Assembly: GCF_014648135.1 (NCBI RefSeq)
Contig: NZ_BMQN01000004.1
Coordinates: 1 to 64,000 of the forward strand
Length of the DNA stretch: 64,000 nucleotides
Origin: Deinococcus sedimenti
GTDB taxonomy: Bacteria > Deinococcota > Deinococci > Deinococcales > Deinococcaceae
Direction: 5' to 3'
This document shows positions 16,706-28,777 of the stretch, in pieces. The notes beneath the pieces were generated by a model. It was not told the DNA's origin and did not search any database. It saw only the letters and a list, made by a program, of their open reading frames with translations. Numbering within the stretch: position 1 is the first letter of the stretch; the number at the start of each line of letters is the position of its first letter. The position numbers and the translations under genes are program-made.

Positions 16706-17160
16706 CAGAGTTCGCGGATCTTCGCCAAGACCGCCTCGGGGCGCACGGTGTAGTCCCCGGTCTTCTCCTCGACGTGCTGGTAGCGCACCACGCCCTTCCG
16801 GTCAATCAGGAACACGGCGCGGCCGCTGATGCCGCGGTCGTCGATGGCGACGCCGTACTGGCGGGCCACGTCGAGTTTCATGTCGGCCAGCAGCGGCACC
16901 TCGATGCCGTACTCGGCTGCCCAGGCCTTGTGCGCGTGCACGCTGTCGCGGTTCACGCCCAGCACGACGGCGCCCGCGTCCGCGAAGTCGTCCTGACGGC
17001 CGCTGTACTCGGGCAGTTGCATGGAGCACACCGGGCTGAAGTCCAGCGGGTAGAACACCAGCACGACGTGCTGCTGGTCGCGGTAGCTGCTCAGGGTGAT
17101 CTGCTCGCCGGTGGAGGCAGGCAGGGTGAAATCGGGCGCGGGCTGTCCGACGAGGCTCAT
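16705..17160 (-). CDS. Peroxiredoxin (AhpC/TSA, AhpE/BCP-like)
   Basis: This 151-residue thiol peroxidase has the fold start VGQPAPDFTLP and the peroxidatic site FYPLDFSPVCSMQLP (Pro-x3-x-Thr/Ser-x-x-Cys, with Ser before Pro-Val-Cys). I see no second cysteine in the sequence, so it should be a 1-Cys enzyme reduced by an external thiol; bacillithiol is a natural candidate given bshB1 close by, but this is inference. The ATG at 17160 has TACACT 7 nt upstream. Its stop overlaps the ParA start. Confidence 0.9.
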   Translation of the reverse strand: MSLVGQPAPDFTLPASTGEQITLSSYRDQQHVVLVFYPLDFSPVCSMQLPEYSGRQDDFADAGAVVLGVNRDSVHAHKAWAAEYGIEVPLLADMKLDVARQYGVAIDDRGISGRAVFLIDRKGVVRYQHVEEKTGDYTVRPEAVLAKIREL

Positions 17161-17167
17161 GCCCGGC

Positions 17168-17173
17168 AGTGTA
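17168..17173 (-). promoter_or_regulatory. Leaderless -10 box of the peroxiredoxin-parA operon
   Basis: TACACT on the minus strand with a 7-nt gap to the ATG at 17160. Confidence 0.55.
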
Positions 17174-17350
17174 CCGGGCGCGCCCCGGCACGCGCGGCGC
17201 AGCCCGACACGGTTTCTCATGTTGAACCGAGTCCCGTGATGCGCCTGCCGGGCCAGGGACGGGCGTAGCCTGACCGGGTACCGTCCCCGCCGTCTGCCCC
17301 GCGCAGCTTCCCACGCGGGAGGTCGGCGCGCCATCCGAGGAGGAAAACCC

Positions 17351-18445
<1,095 letters not shown>

Positions 18446-18467
18446 ACCGAACGAGTGGCAACGGTCG

Positions 18468-18495
18468 CCCGCCCCCTGATCCGGGGCGGGTTTTT
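18468..18495 (+). terminator. Terminator of the desaturase gene
   Basis: CCCGCCCC (18468-18475) pairs with GGGGCGGG (18483-18490) over a 7-nt loop, followed by five T residues. Confidence 0.85.
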
Positions 18496-18573
18496 CGTCC
18501 CGCGCGCCGCGGCGGCGTGGCATGCTGGACGTCACTCCCCCCGCAAGACATCTCACCCCGCAAGGAGACCGGC

Positions 18574-19488
18574 ATGACCACCCCCACCTTCAACCCTGCC
18601 CTGGCCGCCCTGGGGTTCAGTCCCGGCGACCGGGTCGTGATCTTCCACGCCGACGACCTGGGCATGTGCGAGGCGACCGTCAGCGGCTGCGCCGACCTGT
18701 TCCGCGCCGGGACGCTGGGCAGCGCGTCCGTGATGATGCCCTGCGCGTGGGCGCCGGCCGCCGCGACGCTGGCCCGCGACCTGCCCGGCGCGGACCTGGG
18801 CGTGCATCTGACCCTGAACAGCGAGTGGCGCGCCTACCGCTGGGCGCCCGTCAGCACCCGCGACCCCGCCAGCGGCCTGACCGACGAGCAGGGTTTCATG
18901 CACGCCAGCGTCGAGGCGGTCCGCACGAACGCCGACCCGGCCGCCGCCCGCGCGGAACTGGACGCGCAGGTGAGCCGCGCCCTGGATTGGGGGATCGAGG
19001 TGTCGCACGTGGACGCGCACATGGGCGCCGTCGCGCACCCCAAGTTCCTGGAGGCCTGCCTGGACGCCGCCCTGCCGCGCGGCATCGTGCCCATGCTGCC
19101 CCGCCTCGACGAGGACGGCTGGCACTCGCACGGCCTGAGCCGCGCCGAGGCCGCGCCGATGGCCGCCGTGACGCGCGCGCTGGAGGCGCGGGGCGTGCCG
19201 CTCGTGGATCACCTCGTCATGCTGCCCCTGCACGTCGGCGGGGACCACCTGCCCCTGATCGAGGAGCTGTTGGCGTCCCTCCCGGCGGGCCTGACGCACT
19301 TCATCCTGCACCCCGCGCGCGACACGCCGGAACTGCGCGCCATCTGCGGCGACTGGGCGGGCCGCGTCGCGAACCACGCGGCGTTCCTCTCACCGGATTT
19401 CGCGGGCATGCTCGCGCGCAGCGGCGTGAAGACTACCACGTACCGCGCGCTGCAACGACCCCTGCAGGGCCGCCGGGAGACCGCATGA
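18574..19488 (+). CDS. ChbG/YdjC-family carbohydrate deacetylase
   Basis: The family deacetylates chitooligosaccharides and related sugars with a single metal. The 304-residue protein has FHADDLGMCEA (two Asp of the metal/catalytic motif), GVHLTLN (His ligand) and VSHVDAHMGAVAHP (second His). ATG 18574 has AAGGAG at normal distance; the promoter may be CATGCT near 18522. The stop overlaps the start of the transporter as ATGA, so the pair probably imports and trims a glycoside or oligosaccharide. The identity of the sugar is unknown. Confidence 0.88.
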   Translation: MTTPTFNPALAALGFSPGDRVVIFHADDLGMCEATVSGCADLFRAGTLGSASVMMPCAWAPAAATLARDLPGADLGVHLTLNSEWRAYRWAPVSTRDPASGLTDEQGFMHASVEAVRTNADPAAARAELDAQVSRALDWGIEVSHVDAHMGAVAHPKFLEACLDAALPRGIVPMLPRLDEDGWHSHGLSRAEAAPMAAVTRALEARGVPLVDHLVMLPLHVGGDHLPLIEELLASLPAGLTHFILHPARDTPELRAICGDWAGRVANHAAFLSPDFAGMLARSGVKTTTYRALQRPLQGRRETA

Positions 19489-20867
19489 CCACCACCAACA
19501 CCCAGGCCGTCGCGCCCACCGCCGACCTGACCCCCGACACCACCGCCACGCAGCGCTGGCGGTACGCCGGCATGAACTTCGGGCTGACCATCCCCGCGCA
19601 GACCACCAGCTTCCTGCTGCTGTACTACGTGGACCACCTGAAACTGAACCCGACCTGGGCCGCGACCGCCATGACGATCTTCGCGCTGTACAACGCCGCG
19701 AACAACCCCCTGATCGGCTTCCTGAGCGACCGCACCCGTACCCGCTGGGGCCGCCGCATTCCGTACGTGCGCTTCGGGGCGCTGCCCGCCCTGATCCTGT
19801 TCGGGCTGCTGTTCAGCGCGCCCTTCAACGGCACCGATCAGCCGGTGGCGCTCATGACGTACTTCGTGGTCATGTTCGTGCTGTGGGAGGGCGCGTCCAC
19901 CGCCGTCGGCACCGGCTACCTGGCGCTGCTGCCCGAGATGTTCCGCACGTTCCAGGAACGAACCGCCGTCGCGTGGCGCATGAACGCCGTGCAGATCGTC
20001 GCGCTGCTCGTCGGGCTGGCCCTGCCGCCCCTGCTGGCCGGGATGCTCGGCTGGACGGTCATGGCCTGGGTGTTCGCCGCGGTGTCCGCCGTCGCCATCT
20101 ACGCGGGCGTGGGCAGCCTGTTCGAACGTCCGAACAGCCGGGAACGCGAACTGGGGTTCTTCACGGCCCTGCGCGCCACGTTCACGCACCGCGCGTTCCT
20201 GATTCTCGTCACGGCGCTGACCATGCGCTTCTTCGCGACCGGCACCCTGGCCGCCGGGATGGGCTTCTACGTCCGCTACAGCCTGGGGATCGAGGGCGGC
20301 GCGGCCACGACCCTCCTGCTCGCCGGGGCGTTCGTGACCGCCGGACTGGCCCTGTACCCCTGGCGGACCTTCATCGCGCCGCGCCTCGGCCCGCGCGGCA
20401 CGCTGATGCTGGCCTTCGGCCTGACCGCCGTCTCGCTCATTCCGCTGGCCCTCGTGAAGTCCCTGGCGGGCGCGGCCATGACCACCGTGCTGTTCGGCGC
20501 GGCCCTCGCGGGCCTGATCCTGATGGGCGACGTCGTCATGGCCGACGTGATCGACGACGACGAACTCCGCAGCGGCCAGCGCCGCGCCGGGATGTACTTC
20601 GGCATGGCGGGCTTCATCACGACCCTCAGCAGCGCCCTGACCGCGCAGGTGTTCGGCGCTGTCACCCGCGCCAGCGGCTACGACCCCAAACTGAGCGTGC
20701 AGCCCGACGCGGTCGCGGACGGCTTCCGCTTCTTCATGACCGTGCCGCCCATCACGGGCGCGCTGCTGGCCATGGCGATCCTCAGCTTCTACCCCCTGCA
20801 CGGCGCGCGCCTGAACGCCGTGCGCGACGCCCTGGCACGGAAACGGGCGGTGAGCGCTGAGCGGTGA
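19485..20867 (+). CDS. GPH-type (MFS) sugar:cation symporter
   Basis: The 460-residue protein has about 12 membrane helices and the GPH-family features FGLTIPAQTTSFLLLYYVDHL, NAANNPLIGFLSDRTRTRWGRRIPYV between helices 2 and 3, and DVVMADVIDDDELRSGQRRAGMYFGM in the central loop, which closely matches MelB/LacS-like carriers. It is coupled by ATGA to the YdjC-type deacetylase. The substrate is probably a disaccharide or acetylated oligosaccharide. It converges with prmC; a weak CTGAGCTG/CAGCTCAG dyad lies between. Confidence 0.88.
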   Translation: MTTTNTQAVAPTADLTPDTTATQRWRYAGMNFGLTIPAQTTSFLLLYYVDHLKLNPTWAATAMTIFALYNAANNPLIGFLSDRTRTRWGRRIPYVRFGALPALILFGLLFSAPFNGTDQPVALMTYFVVMFVLWEGASTAVGTGYLALLPEMFRTFQERTAVAWRMNAVQIVALLVGLALPPLLAGMLGWTVMAWVFAAVSAVAIYAGVGSLFERPNSRERELGFFTALRATFTHRAFLILVTALTMRFFATGTLAAGMGFYVRYSLGIEGGAATTLLLAGAFVTAGLALYPWRTFIAPRLGPRGTLMLAFGLTAVSLIPLALVKSLAGAAMTTVLFGAALAGLILMGDVVMADVIDDDELRSGQRRAGMYFGMAGFITTLSSALTAQVFGAVTRASGYDPKLSVQPDAVADGFRFFMTVPPITGALLAMAILSFYPLHGARLNAVRDALARKRAVSAER

Positions 20868-20907
20868 GGCGAGCCTGAGCTGAAGCATTCTGCCCAGAGC
20901 CCACAGC

Positions 20908-21747
20908 TCAGAGTCCCGCCCCCCACTGCGCGACCACGAAGCGTTCCCGGCCCGTCAGATCCGCCGCCGTGTCGGCCGTCCAGCCCTGGGCGCGCAGCTC
21001 GGCGGCGAAGGCCGGGGCGTTGCGCGGGTCGAGTTCCAGCAGCAGCCGCCCGCCCGGTACGAGGACACCGGTCGCCTGCGCCGCCAGCCGCCGCGCGAGA
21101 TCTAGCCCGTCCGGGCCACCGTATAGCGCCAGTTCCGGGTCGTGGGTGACCTCCGGCTGCACGTCCTCGCGGTCCGCATCGGGAAGGTACGGGGGGTTGC
21201 TGACGATCAGGTCCAGCGGCCCGGTCACGCCCGTGAGCAGGTCCGCCTGCACCCACGTGACCTCCAGGCCGTTCAGCGCGGCGTTCTCGCGGGCCAGCGT
21301 CAGGGCCTCCGGGCTGAGGTCGGTCGCGGTGACCTGCGCGCCGCTGCGGGCGGCCTTCACGCCCAGCGCCAGCGCGCCCGTCCCGGTGCCCACGTCCAGC
21401 ACGCGCGGGGCCGCCAGGGTCGAGAGGGCCTCCAGGGTCAGGTGCAGCAGCCACTCGGTCTCCGGGCGGGGCACCAGCGCGCGGGCGTCGCAGCGCAGCC
21501 GCACGCCGCCCCACGCCAACTCGCCCAGCAGGTACTGGAGGGGCACCCGCGCCGCCCGCCGCGCGATCAGCGCCTCGAAGCGCGCCTCATCCGCCGGGGC
21601 GACCTCTGACGCGGCGCGGGTCAGGAGGGACACGGGCGACAGCCCCAGCGCGTGCAGCATGAGCGCGCGGGCGTCCACCTCCGGGGAGGGGACGCCCGCC
21701 GCGCTCAGCCGCGCCGCGCCCCGCCGCAGCAGGTCACGCAGCGTCAT
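20908..21747 (-). CDS. prmC: Peptide chain release factor N5-glutamine methyltransferase PrmC
   Basis: PrmC methylates the Gln of the GGQ loop of RF1 and RF2. The 279-residue protein has the helical N-terminal domain ([11 protein letters not shown]), then SAM motif [15 protein letters not shown], motif [16 protein letters not shown] and the catalytic VSNPPYLPD (NPPY). The RPETEWL segment before motif I is diagnostic for PrmC. It starts 3 nt after the KhpB-like gene and is probably co-transcribed with it. Confidence 0.95.
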   Translation of the reverse strand: MTLRDLLRRGAARLSAAGVPSPEVDARALMLHALGLSPVSLLTRAASEVAPADEARFEALIARRAARVPLQYLLGELAWGGVRLRCDARALVPRPETEWLLHLTLEALSTLAAPRVLDVGTGTGALALGVKAARSGAQVTATDLSPEALTLARENAALNGLEVTWVQADLLTGVTGPLDLIVSNPPYLPDADREDVQPEVTHDPELALYGGPDGLDLARRLAAQATGVLVPGGRLLLELDPRNAPAFAAELRAQGWTADTAADLTGRERFVVAQWGAGL

Positions 21748-21750
21748 GCT

Positions 21751-22332
21751 TCACCCGTGCCGGGGTTTGATGATCAGGCGGCGGGCGGCGCCCTCGCCGA
21801 TGGATTCGCTCATAACGTCCGGGTGTTCCTTCAGCGCGATGTGGATCACGCGGCGTTCGGCAGGCGGCATGGGCTGCAGCTCGTGCGGTTCGCCGCTCTT
21901 GGCGACCTGCACCGCGAGCCGCTCGGCGAGTTTCGTCAGGGTGTCGGCCTGCCGCTTGCGGAAGCCGCCCACGTCCACGCGGACGCGCAGGTGCCCGCGG
22001 CCCTCCTGCTTGGCGAGAACCGTGTACGCCAGCACCTCGATGGCGCCCAGCGTGCGCCCGTCCCGCCCGGCGAGGCGCGCGGCGTGCTCACCGGTGATCT
22101 CGGCTTCCAGGGCGTCCTCCGCCTCGCGGACCGTCACGGACAGGCCCGGGTCGATGCGGGTCACGAGGCCCTGCAGGAAGCGTTCCAGCGCCGCGCGAGG
22201 GTCTTCCGGCGCGGCTTCCAGCGTGGGGGCGCTGGGGGTCGCGTCGGGAGCGGGCGGCGGCAGCTCGCTCTCGTCCGCGTCGCTGATGCCCAGCCCCGCG
22301 AGGTAGTCGTCCAGGTTCGTGCGGTTATCCAT
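21751..22332 (-). CDS. KhpB/Jag-like RNA-binding protein (KH-R3H)
   Basis: The 193-residue protein has an acidic Pro-rich start (residues 1-45), a KH-II-like domain with [19 protein letters not shown], and an R3H domain with [14 protein letters not shown] and [13 protein letters not shown]. The same KH-R3H order is found in KhpB/EloR/Jag, which binds RNA with KhpA and affects cell-wall growth and division. The N-terminal Jag_N domain is missing. ATG 22332 has TAGACT 7 nt upstream. Usual neighbours (yidC, rnpA) are absent, so it is a relocated or paralogous copy. Confidence 0.85.
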   Translation of the reverse strand: MDNRTNLDDYLAGLGISDADESELPPPAPDATPSAPTLEAAPEDPRAALERFLQGLVTRIDPGLSVTVREAEDALEAEITGEHAARLAGRDGRTLGAIEVLAYTVLAKQEGRGHLRVRVDVGGFRKRQADTLTKLAERLAVQVAKSGEPHELQPMPPAERRVIHIALKEHPDVMSESIGEGAARRLIIKPRHG

Positions 22333-22339
22333 GCCCCGC

Positions 22340-22345
22340 AGTCTA
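22340..22345 (-). promoter_or_regulatory. Leaderless -10 box of the KhpB-like/prmC operon
   Basis: TAGACT on the minus strand, 7 nt before the ATG at 22332. Confidence 0.55.
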
Positions 22346-22375
22346 GCGCGCGATTCTCACAGACCTCCCACCCGG

Positions 22376-22861
22376 TTACCCCCCCAGTTCCCCCGACGCC
22401 GCCCGCCGCGCGAACTCCCGCGCGCTGCGTTCCAGCATCTCGTACATCTGCGTGAAGCCGTCCGCACCGCCGTAGTACGGGTCCGGCACGTCCGCACCCG
22501 GCGCGAGCGGATCGAACGCCCGCATCAGCGTCAGGCGCGCCTCCGCATTCGGCGGACTCATGCGGCGCGCGTCATGCAGGTTCGAGGCGTCCATCGCCAG
22601 GATCACGTCCTGCTCGTAATAGTCCGCTGCGTCCAGCTGCCGCGCCCTTCCACCCAGGTTCAGGCCGTGCTGGGCCGCGACCTCCCGGCTGCGCGGGTCC
22701 GCCGGTTCACCCACATGCCACGCGCCCGTCCCCGCGCTGTCCACCACGGCCCGGACGCCCGCCGCGTCCAGTTCGCGGCGCAGCAGCGCCTCGGCCAGCG
22801 GACTGCGGCAGATGTTCCCCAGGCACAGCGCCAGCACCCGCAGCGGCTTCGAGTCAGTCAT
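22376..22861 (-). CDS. Low-molecular-weight protein tyrosine phosphatase
   Basis: The 161-residue protein has the P-loop [13 protein letters not shown] (C-x5-R-S) and the general-acid motif VPDPYYGG near residue 127, both complete, so it should be active. Bacterial relatives act on phosphotyrosine or phosphoarginine proteins. ATG 22861 (MTDSKP) overlaps the end of the DUF418 gene by 8 nt; an ATG two codons upstream is an alternative. It is probably co-transcribed with that membrane protein. Confidence 0.92.
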   Translation of the reverse strand: MTDSKPLRVLALCLGNICRSPLAEALLRRELDAAGVRAVVDSAGTGAWHVGEPADPRSREVAAQHGLNLGGRARQLDAADYYEQDVILAMDASNLHDARRMSPPNAEARLTLMRAFDPLAPGADVPDPYYGGADGFTQMYEMLERSAREFARRAASGELGG

Positions 22862-24053
22862 GCCCACGATTCTGCCGGGCCGCGCTCCCGTACGCCACCC
22901 AGCGCACCAGCGACTCCACCGGCCCCCGCCCGAAACGGGACAGCCACCACGCGCTCAGCGGCAACTGCGCCAGCCCCACCAGCAGCGACACCCCCAGACC
23001 CGCCGCCGCGCCCCAGCCGCCGCCCGTGCCCGGCCAGTTCCCCAGCCCCAGACCGTACGGGTAGAAGATCAGCGTCATGACCACGCTCTGCATGAGGTAG
23101 TTCGTCAGGGCCATCCGCCCGCTCGCCGCGAACAGCCGCCACGCGCCCAGCCGACCCGCCGCGGCCAGCAGGCCCAGCACGCCCACGTACCCCAACGCGC
23201 CCGCCAGCCCGCCCCCCATCCGCACCGGGAACGCCAGCGCACCCGCCGCGTAATCGGAACGGGTGTTCAGGTACGCCAGCAGCGCGCCCAGCGGCAGGCC
23301 CATACCCAGCCCGCCCACCGCCAGCCGCCGCAGCAGCGGTCGGTGCTCATCCGGGCGGGTCAGCAGCCCGGACTTCCTGGCAGCGGCGCCGAGGCAGAAC
23401 AGCGCGACCAGCCACGGCCCGTTGAAGAGATTCCCCTCCCACAGCAGCGGCCAGAACTCCGCGGCGCGGGTCTGGACGTTCGCGGCGTACGTGGACAGCA
23501 CATCCGGCAGGAACACGAAACGCACCTGATCCCCGGTGGTCACCACCGCCCCCAGCAGCCCCAGCCCCAGCCACCACGCGCCCAGCGCGCCCGACATGAC
23601 TAGCAGCGCCCGCACCGACAGGTGCGCCACCAGCAGCAGCGCCAGCGCCAGCGTCGCGTAATTGCTGATGATGTCCCCGTGCCACACCAGCGCGTAATGC
23701 AGCGCCCCCACCGCCAGCAGCGCCGCGTGCCGCCGCAGGAACACCCCGGCGCCCCGCCGCGCCAGGATGCCCGCCGCGCCCCACCCGAACAGCATCGCGA
23801 AGATCGAGATGAACCGCCCGTTCGCCAGCACGTCCGTCACGACCTGCGCGGCGCGGTCCACGCCCACCTGCTGCCACTCCAGGAACCCCGCGAAATCCTG
23901 CATGTTCACGATCAGGATGCCCAGCAGCGCCACGCCGCGCAGCACGTCCGGCAGCAGCGCCCGGTCCCGCACCGGCCCGGTCTCGCGCGCTGGCTCCGGC
24001 GTGGACGGGGCCAGATCGGGCGGCAGGACAGGGGCAGGCTCGGGCGCGGTCAT
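22854..24053 (-). CDS. DUF418-family multispanning membrane protein
   Basis: The 399-residue protein has a 25-residue Pro-rich cytoplasmic start and about ten membrane helices. DUF418 features are [32 protein letters not shown] near helix 2 and [22 protein letters not shown] toward the end. The arrangement is related to acyltransferase-3 type proteins, but the function of DUF418 is unknown. ATG 24053 has TAACCT 7 nt upstream. It overlaps the phosphatase gene. Confidence 0.88.
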   Translation of the reverse strand: MTAPEPAPVLPPDLAPSTPEPARETGPVRDRALLPDVLRGVALLGILIVNMQDFAGFLEWQQVGVDRAAQVVTDVLANGRFISIFAMLFGWGAAGILARRGAGVFLRRHAALLAVGALHYALVWHGDIISNYATLALALLLVAHLSVRALLVMSGALGAWWLGLGLLGAVVTTGDQVRFVFLPDVLSTYAANVQTRAAEFWPLLWEGNLFNGPWLVALFCLGAAARKSGLLTRPDEHRPLLRRLAVGGLGMGLPLGALLAYLNTRSDYAAGALAFPVRMGGGLAGALGYVGVLGLLAAAGRLGAWRLFAASGRMALTNYLMQSVVMTLIFYPYGLGLGNWPGTGGGWGAAAGLGVSLLVGLAQLPLSAWWLSRFGRGPVESLVRWVAYGSAARQNRGHD

Positions 24054-24060
24054 TCCCGGC

Positions 24061-24066
24061 AGGTTA
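24061..24066 (-). promoter_or_regulatory. Leaderless -10 box of the DUF418/phosphatase operon
   Basis: TAACCT on the minus strand, 7 nt before the ATG at 24053. Confidence 0.5.
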
Positions 24067-24099
24067 GAGCATCTGCCAGAAAGATGTGTTCTTTATGGC

Positions 24100-24186
24100 C
24101 GAGCGGAGCGAGTGAATTTCACCGAGTAGGACGAAGAATGGAGGCATCAGAAGTCTGTTGTTCTGATGCCGTAATTCGGAGAACTG
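24100..24186. repeat. Extragenic palindromic element at the P450 3' end
   Basis: GAGCGGAGCGAGTG and GGATTCACC-like segments (about 24102-24127) precede a perfect hairpin, GGCATCAGAA (24143-24152) with TTCTGATGCC (24161-24170) and an 8-nt loop. Base composition is visibly lower in GC than the neighbours. The P450 stop codon (24147-24149) lies in the left arm, so the element supplies the last dozen codons of that gene. It looks like a mobile small repeat; copy number elsewhere cannot be seen. Confidence 0.5.
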
Positions 24187-25327
24187 CTCTCACGCGGACC
24201 GGGGGCCACCACCAGCGGTCCGCGCGGCCCGAGCGTCAGGCCCGGCAGCGGCGTCGCGTCGCCCCGCACTGCCCGCAGGGGCGGCAGCGCCGCCAGCGTG
24301 TCGTGGATGAGCAGCTGCGCGAGGTGCATCCCCAGGCACAGCCGCTCCCCACCCCCGAACGGCAGGTACGCCCACGCCGGGGGTTTGCCCGCCCAGCGGC
24401 CCGGATCGAACTCGGCGGGCCGGTCCCACACCGCCGGGTCACGCCCGGACAGGTACGGGGAGTACAGCGCCAGCGCCCCACGCGGCAGCCGCACGCCCCC
24501 CCAGTCGAGGTCGCGGCTCAGGCGGCGGCTCCCCATCCAGCCCGGCGGGAACAGGCGCAGCACCTCCCTCAGCACCGCCGCGTGGTGCTCGGGGGCGTGC
24601 CACTGCGGGTGCCGCGCCAGGAACCAGATCGCGTACGCCAGCGCGTGCGTGGTCGTGTCGTGCGCGGCGGCCAGCGACACCCGCACCTCCTCCAGCCCGC
24701 CCGGCAGTGGGGCCAGCACCGCCAGCAGGTCGTCGTGCCCGCCCTCTCGCAGCCGGGCGTGCGCGAGGCGGCGCACCTCCGCGTCCACCCGCGCGAACAG
24801 CAGCGGACGCGGAATCGCGGGCACCGGGAACGGGCGGCGCAGCGGCGCCAGGAACGCGTGCAGCAGCCCCTCATCGAACGCCCCGCTGAAGTACGCCGCG
24901 TTTAGCAGCCGCAGCACCGCGCCGTCCGCCCACGCCAGCGCATCGAACGCCCCCACCGGCACACCCGGCAGCGCCGCCCGCGTCCGCGCCTGAAGCGCCA
25001 GCAGGTGCGCCCGCCCGAACCCCGGATTCATCAGCGAACGCCGCCCCGCGTGCCCCGGCGCGTCCGACAGGATCACCCCGCCCGACAGGTACGGCACGAT
25101 CCGCGACAGGCTCCCCGCACTGCGGAACGTCCCCAGGTCCGTCAGCACCGCCCGGTTCCACGTCGCCCCCACCCCCACCACCGCCGGGAGGCCCAGCCGC
25201 AACCGGAACACGTCCCCACCCGCCGCGCGCGCCCGCGCCGCGCCCTCCTCGATCAGCGGCAACGGCGCCAGCGCCCAGTCCTGCAGGTGCCCGTTCCCCG
25301 GACGGGTCGGCGGTTCAGGCAGCGTGC

Positions 25328-25346
<19 letters not shown>
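24147..25346 (-). CDS. Cytochrome P450
   Basis: The 399-residue protein has the P450 signatures in order: I-helix AAAHDTTTHAL, K-helix REVLRLFPP (E-x-x-R), the PERF-like EFDPGRW, and the heme loop FGGGERLCLGMHLAQ with the Cys ligand. The place in a carotenoid-type cluster suggests carotenoid ring or chain hydroxylation, as known for the Deinococcus CYP287 enzyme; fatty-acid hydroxylation is an alternative. The GTG at 25346 overlaps the desaturase gene by 19 nt. The last residues (SSSPNYGIRTTDF) are coded by the palindromic element and are probably not ancestral. Confidence 0.9.
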
Positions 25347-26763
<1,417 letters not shown>

Positions 26764-26767
<4 letters not shown>

Positions 26768-26805
26768 GGCCGCGCCCCCTGCGGGCTGATGGTTGAACGG
26801 GTCAC
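26764..26805 (-). other. Possible leaderless 13-residue leader ORF ahead of the desaturase
   Basis: On the minus strand TATGCT (26818-26813) is followed by 7 nt and a GTG (26805-26803). The frame codes for 13 residues (MTRSTISPQGARP) and stops with TGA overlapping the desaturase GTG as GTGA. The desaturase itself has no Shine-Dalgarno or box at the right place. The transcript would start at this GTG and reach the desaturase by coupling. Inference only. Confidence 0.3.
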
Positions 26806-26867
26806 GAGGCAGAGCATAGAGCACCCCCCACGCCCCGCAGGGTCGGAAGCGACACGCTCCGGCACGC

Positions 26868-27584
26868 TCAGCGGGGCGTGCTGACCGAGTACGCCAGCAG
26901 GCTCTCGCGGCTGAGGACCCGCCCGGCCCGCTCCACACGCAACTCGCCGCCTGCGTGCCCCGCTGAGCCGACGACCAGCACGTACCCGTACCCACCCCGG
27001 TTCCAGCGGTACTCGGCCCGGCCGTCCCGCGTGGTGCGCGTCCCGCCGGTGATCGTCACGCCCGGCGTGCCGTCGCGGTTGCGGCTGGCGTAAGTGACCC
27101 GCCCACCGGCCTCCCACACCGTCACGCTGTGTCTCGCGGTGGCGGCCAGCACCGCCGCCTGCGGCACGAACCGGCACGCGAACGACCCGGCGGGCACCCG
27201 GAACTCGTTCACGTGCGTCAGGCGGTAGGCGGGATCCTGCACGTTCTCCACGTTGCTGCTGTGCACGAAGAACCCCGGATCGGGTGCGCTGCGGCCCGCG
27301 AAGGTCAGCGGCGTGTACACCTGCCCCGCGCCCGGATCGTCCGCGCCGACCGTCACGGGCACCTGCGAGCGCACGCTACCCACCCACTGCGTCAGCGTGC
27401 CCGCCCCGGCCCCCGTGCCGGACAGCGCCAGCACCCGCCCCGGCGTATCGCACCAGAAGCGCACCGGCTTCCAGACACCCGCGCCCACCTGCGCGAACGA
27501 CGCCTCGCTGAAGCCCGCCGCGGACGCCAGGGGAACAGAGGACAGGACGATGGCGGCGGCCAGACGGACACGCGTGCGGGACAT
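26868..27584 (-). CDS. Secreted protein of unknown function
   Basis: The 238-residue protein starts MSRTRVRLAAAIVLSS and has a signal peptide ending near ASA (about residue 23). The mature part is beta-rich with two well-spaced cysteines (FWCDTPG and FACRF) that may form a disulfide. I do not recognise the domain. It lies between the carotenoid-type desaturase and a glycosyltransferase on the same strand, with about 85-100 nt gaps on each side, so it may be independently transcribed. Confidence 0.7.
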   Translation of the reverse strand: MSRTRVRLAAAIVLSSVPLASAAGFSEASFAQVGAGVWKPVRFWCDTPGRVLALSGTGAGAGTLTQWVGSVRSQVPVTVGADDPGAGQVYTPLTFAGRSAPDPGFFVHSSNVENVQDPAYRLTHVNEFRVPAGSFACRFVPQAAVLAATARHSVTVWEAGGRVTYASRNRDGTPGVTITGGTRTTRDGRAEYRWNRGGYGYVLVVGSAGHAGGELRVERAGRVLSRESLLAYSVSTPR

Positions 27585-27670
27585 GCCCCGAGCCTCCGCC
27601 CGGCCCCTGAGCGGCCCATGAAGCTCAGCCTGCCGGGCGTTCAGGAAAGGGGTCTCCTGCCGGTGCGGCG

Positions 27671-28777
27671 TCACTGTCTGTACTGGCGGCCCTTCCAGCT
27701 GACACGGCGGCGCAGGGCGCGCGCCAGGACCGGCAGGGCCAGCAGCGGCGTGACCGGCCCCAGCAGCCCCTCGGCCAGATCGGCGGGCGTGCGGCGGCCC
27801 GCGATGAGGTTCACCGCCAGGCGTTCGAGCAGGCTCGCGGCGCGCAGCGCGTTCCGGTTCGGCAGGGGCAGCAGCCACGGCAGCGTGTGCCCCGCGACGT
27901 GCAGCGCGACGCTGGCGAGCATGAACGCCCGCGAGTTCAGGTGGATCGGCAGGGCGTTCTTCCCGAAGCCCGCCACGGACTCCGGGTACGAGCGGTACAT
28001 CCGCACGCCGATGCACCCCCGGCCCAGGACGGTGGACACCCGCAGGCCCAATTGACCCAGCTTGCGGGCCATGACGGTGTCCTCCAGCATCTGATCCCTC
28101 ACGGCGGCGTACCCGCCCACGCAGGTCAGCGCGGCGCGGCGGTACGCCATGACCTGCCCGTTCGCGATGGTCGCCAGCGGGTGCGGCGGGGTCATGCGCA
28201 GCAGCGGGAACGGGAAGTACGACAGCACGGCCGCGTCCACCAGCGGCGTGAGCAGCCGCTCGCCGGGCGTGACGTTCGACTGGCGCGGCTGCACGCTCAG
28301 CAGGTCCGCGCCCGACGCGTGCAGTTCGCGCAGCAGGCCGCCCAGCGCACCCGAATGCCACGTGACGTCCGCGTCCGTGAAGATCAGGACGTCGCCGCTC
28401 GCGGCCCGCAGGAGCTGCTGGCACGCCCAGGGCTTGCCGTGCCAGCCGTCCGGCCGCGCCGCGCCGGGAATGACGCGCGCGCCCAGGTGGCGGGCCACGT
28501 CGCCCGTCCCGTCGTCGCTGCGGTCGTCCAGCACGAGGACCTCGTGTGCGCCCTGCGCGAGCACGCCGGGCAGCGTGACGGGGAGGTTCGCCGCCTCGTT
28601 CCGCGCGGGAATCAGGATGGACACGCGCGGCCCCCCCGGCGGCACGGGAGCCGGGCGCAGGCGCGGGAAGGTCACGGCGTTCACCGCCAGCGTCAGCGCC
28701 TTGCCGAGCAGCCACACGGCGGTGACGGTGCGGTACGCCCGCGCCCAGCCCGGCTCGGGGGTCCTGCGCCGCTTCAC
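27671..28777 (-). CDS. Family 2 glycosyltransferase (CrtQ-like)
   Basis: The 368-residue membrane-bound glycosyltransferase has GT-A motifs [28 protein letters not shown], the DxD-like FTDADVTW and [12 protein letters not shown] (acceptor-side ED). It has hydrophobic segments at the start and near residues 280-300. Relatives include hopanoid- and carotenoid-associated glycosyltransferases. The GTG at 28777 is favoured because it gives a GTGA overlap with the acyltransferase stop; a GTG at 28798 is the alternative. Next to an acyltransferase, it suggests a glycosylated, acylated carotenoid or lipid. Confidence 0.82.
   Translation of the reverse strand: MKRRRTPEPGWARAYRTVTAVWLLGKALTLAVNAVTFPRLRPAPVPPGGPRVSILIPARNEAANLPVTLPGVLAQGAHEVLVLDDRSDDGTGDVARHLGARVIPGAARPDGWHGKPWACQQLLRAASGDVLIFTDADVTWHSGALGGLLRELHASGADLLSVQPRQSNVTPGERLLTPLVDAAVLSYFPFPLLRMTPPHPLATIANGQVMAYRRAALTCVGGYAAVRDQMLEDTVMARKLGQLGLRVSTVLGRGCIGVRMYRSYPESVAGFGKNALPIHLNSRAFMLASVALHVAGHTLPWLLPLPNRNALRAASLLERLAVNLIAGRRTPADLAEGLLGPVTPLLALPVLARALRRRVSWKGRQYRQ

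Noticed and set aside
19209..20888. 559-codon minus-strand frame opposite the GPH transporter
   Set aside because: Low-complexity Gly/Arg/His composition, no SD, and a convincing membrane protein on the other strand.
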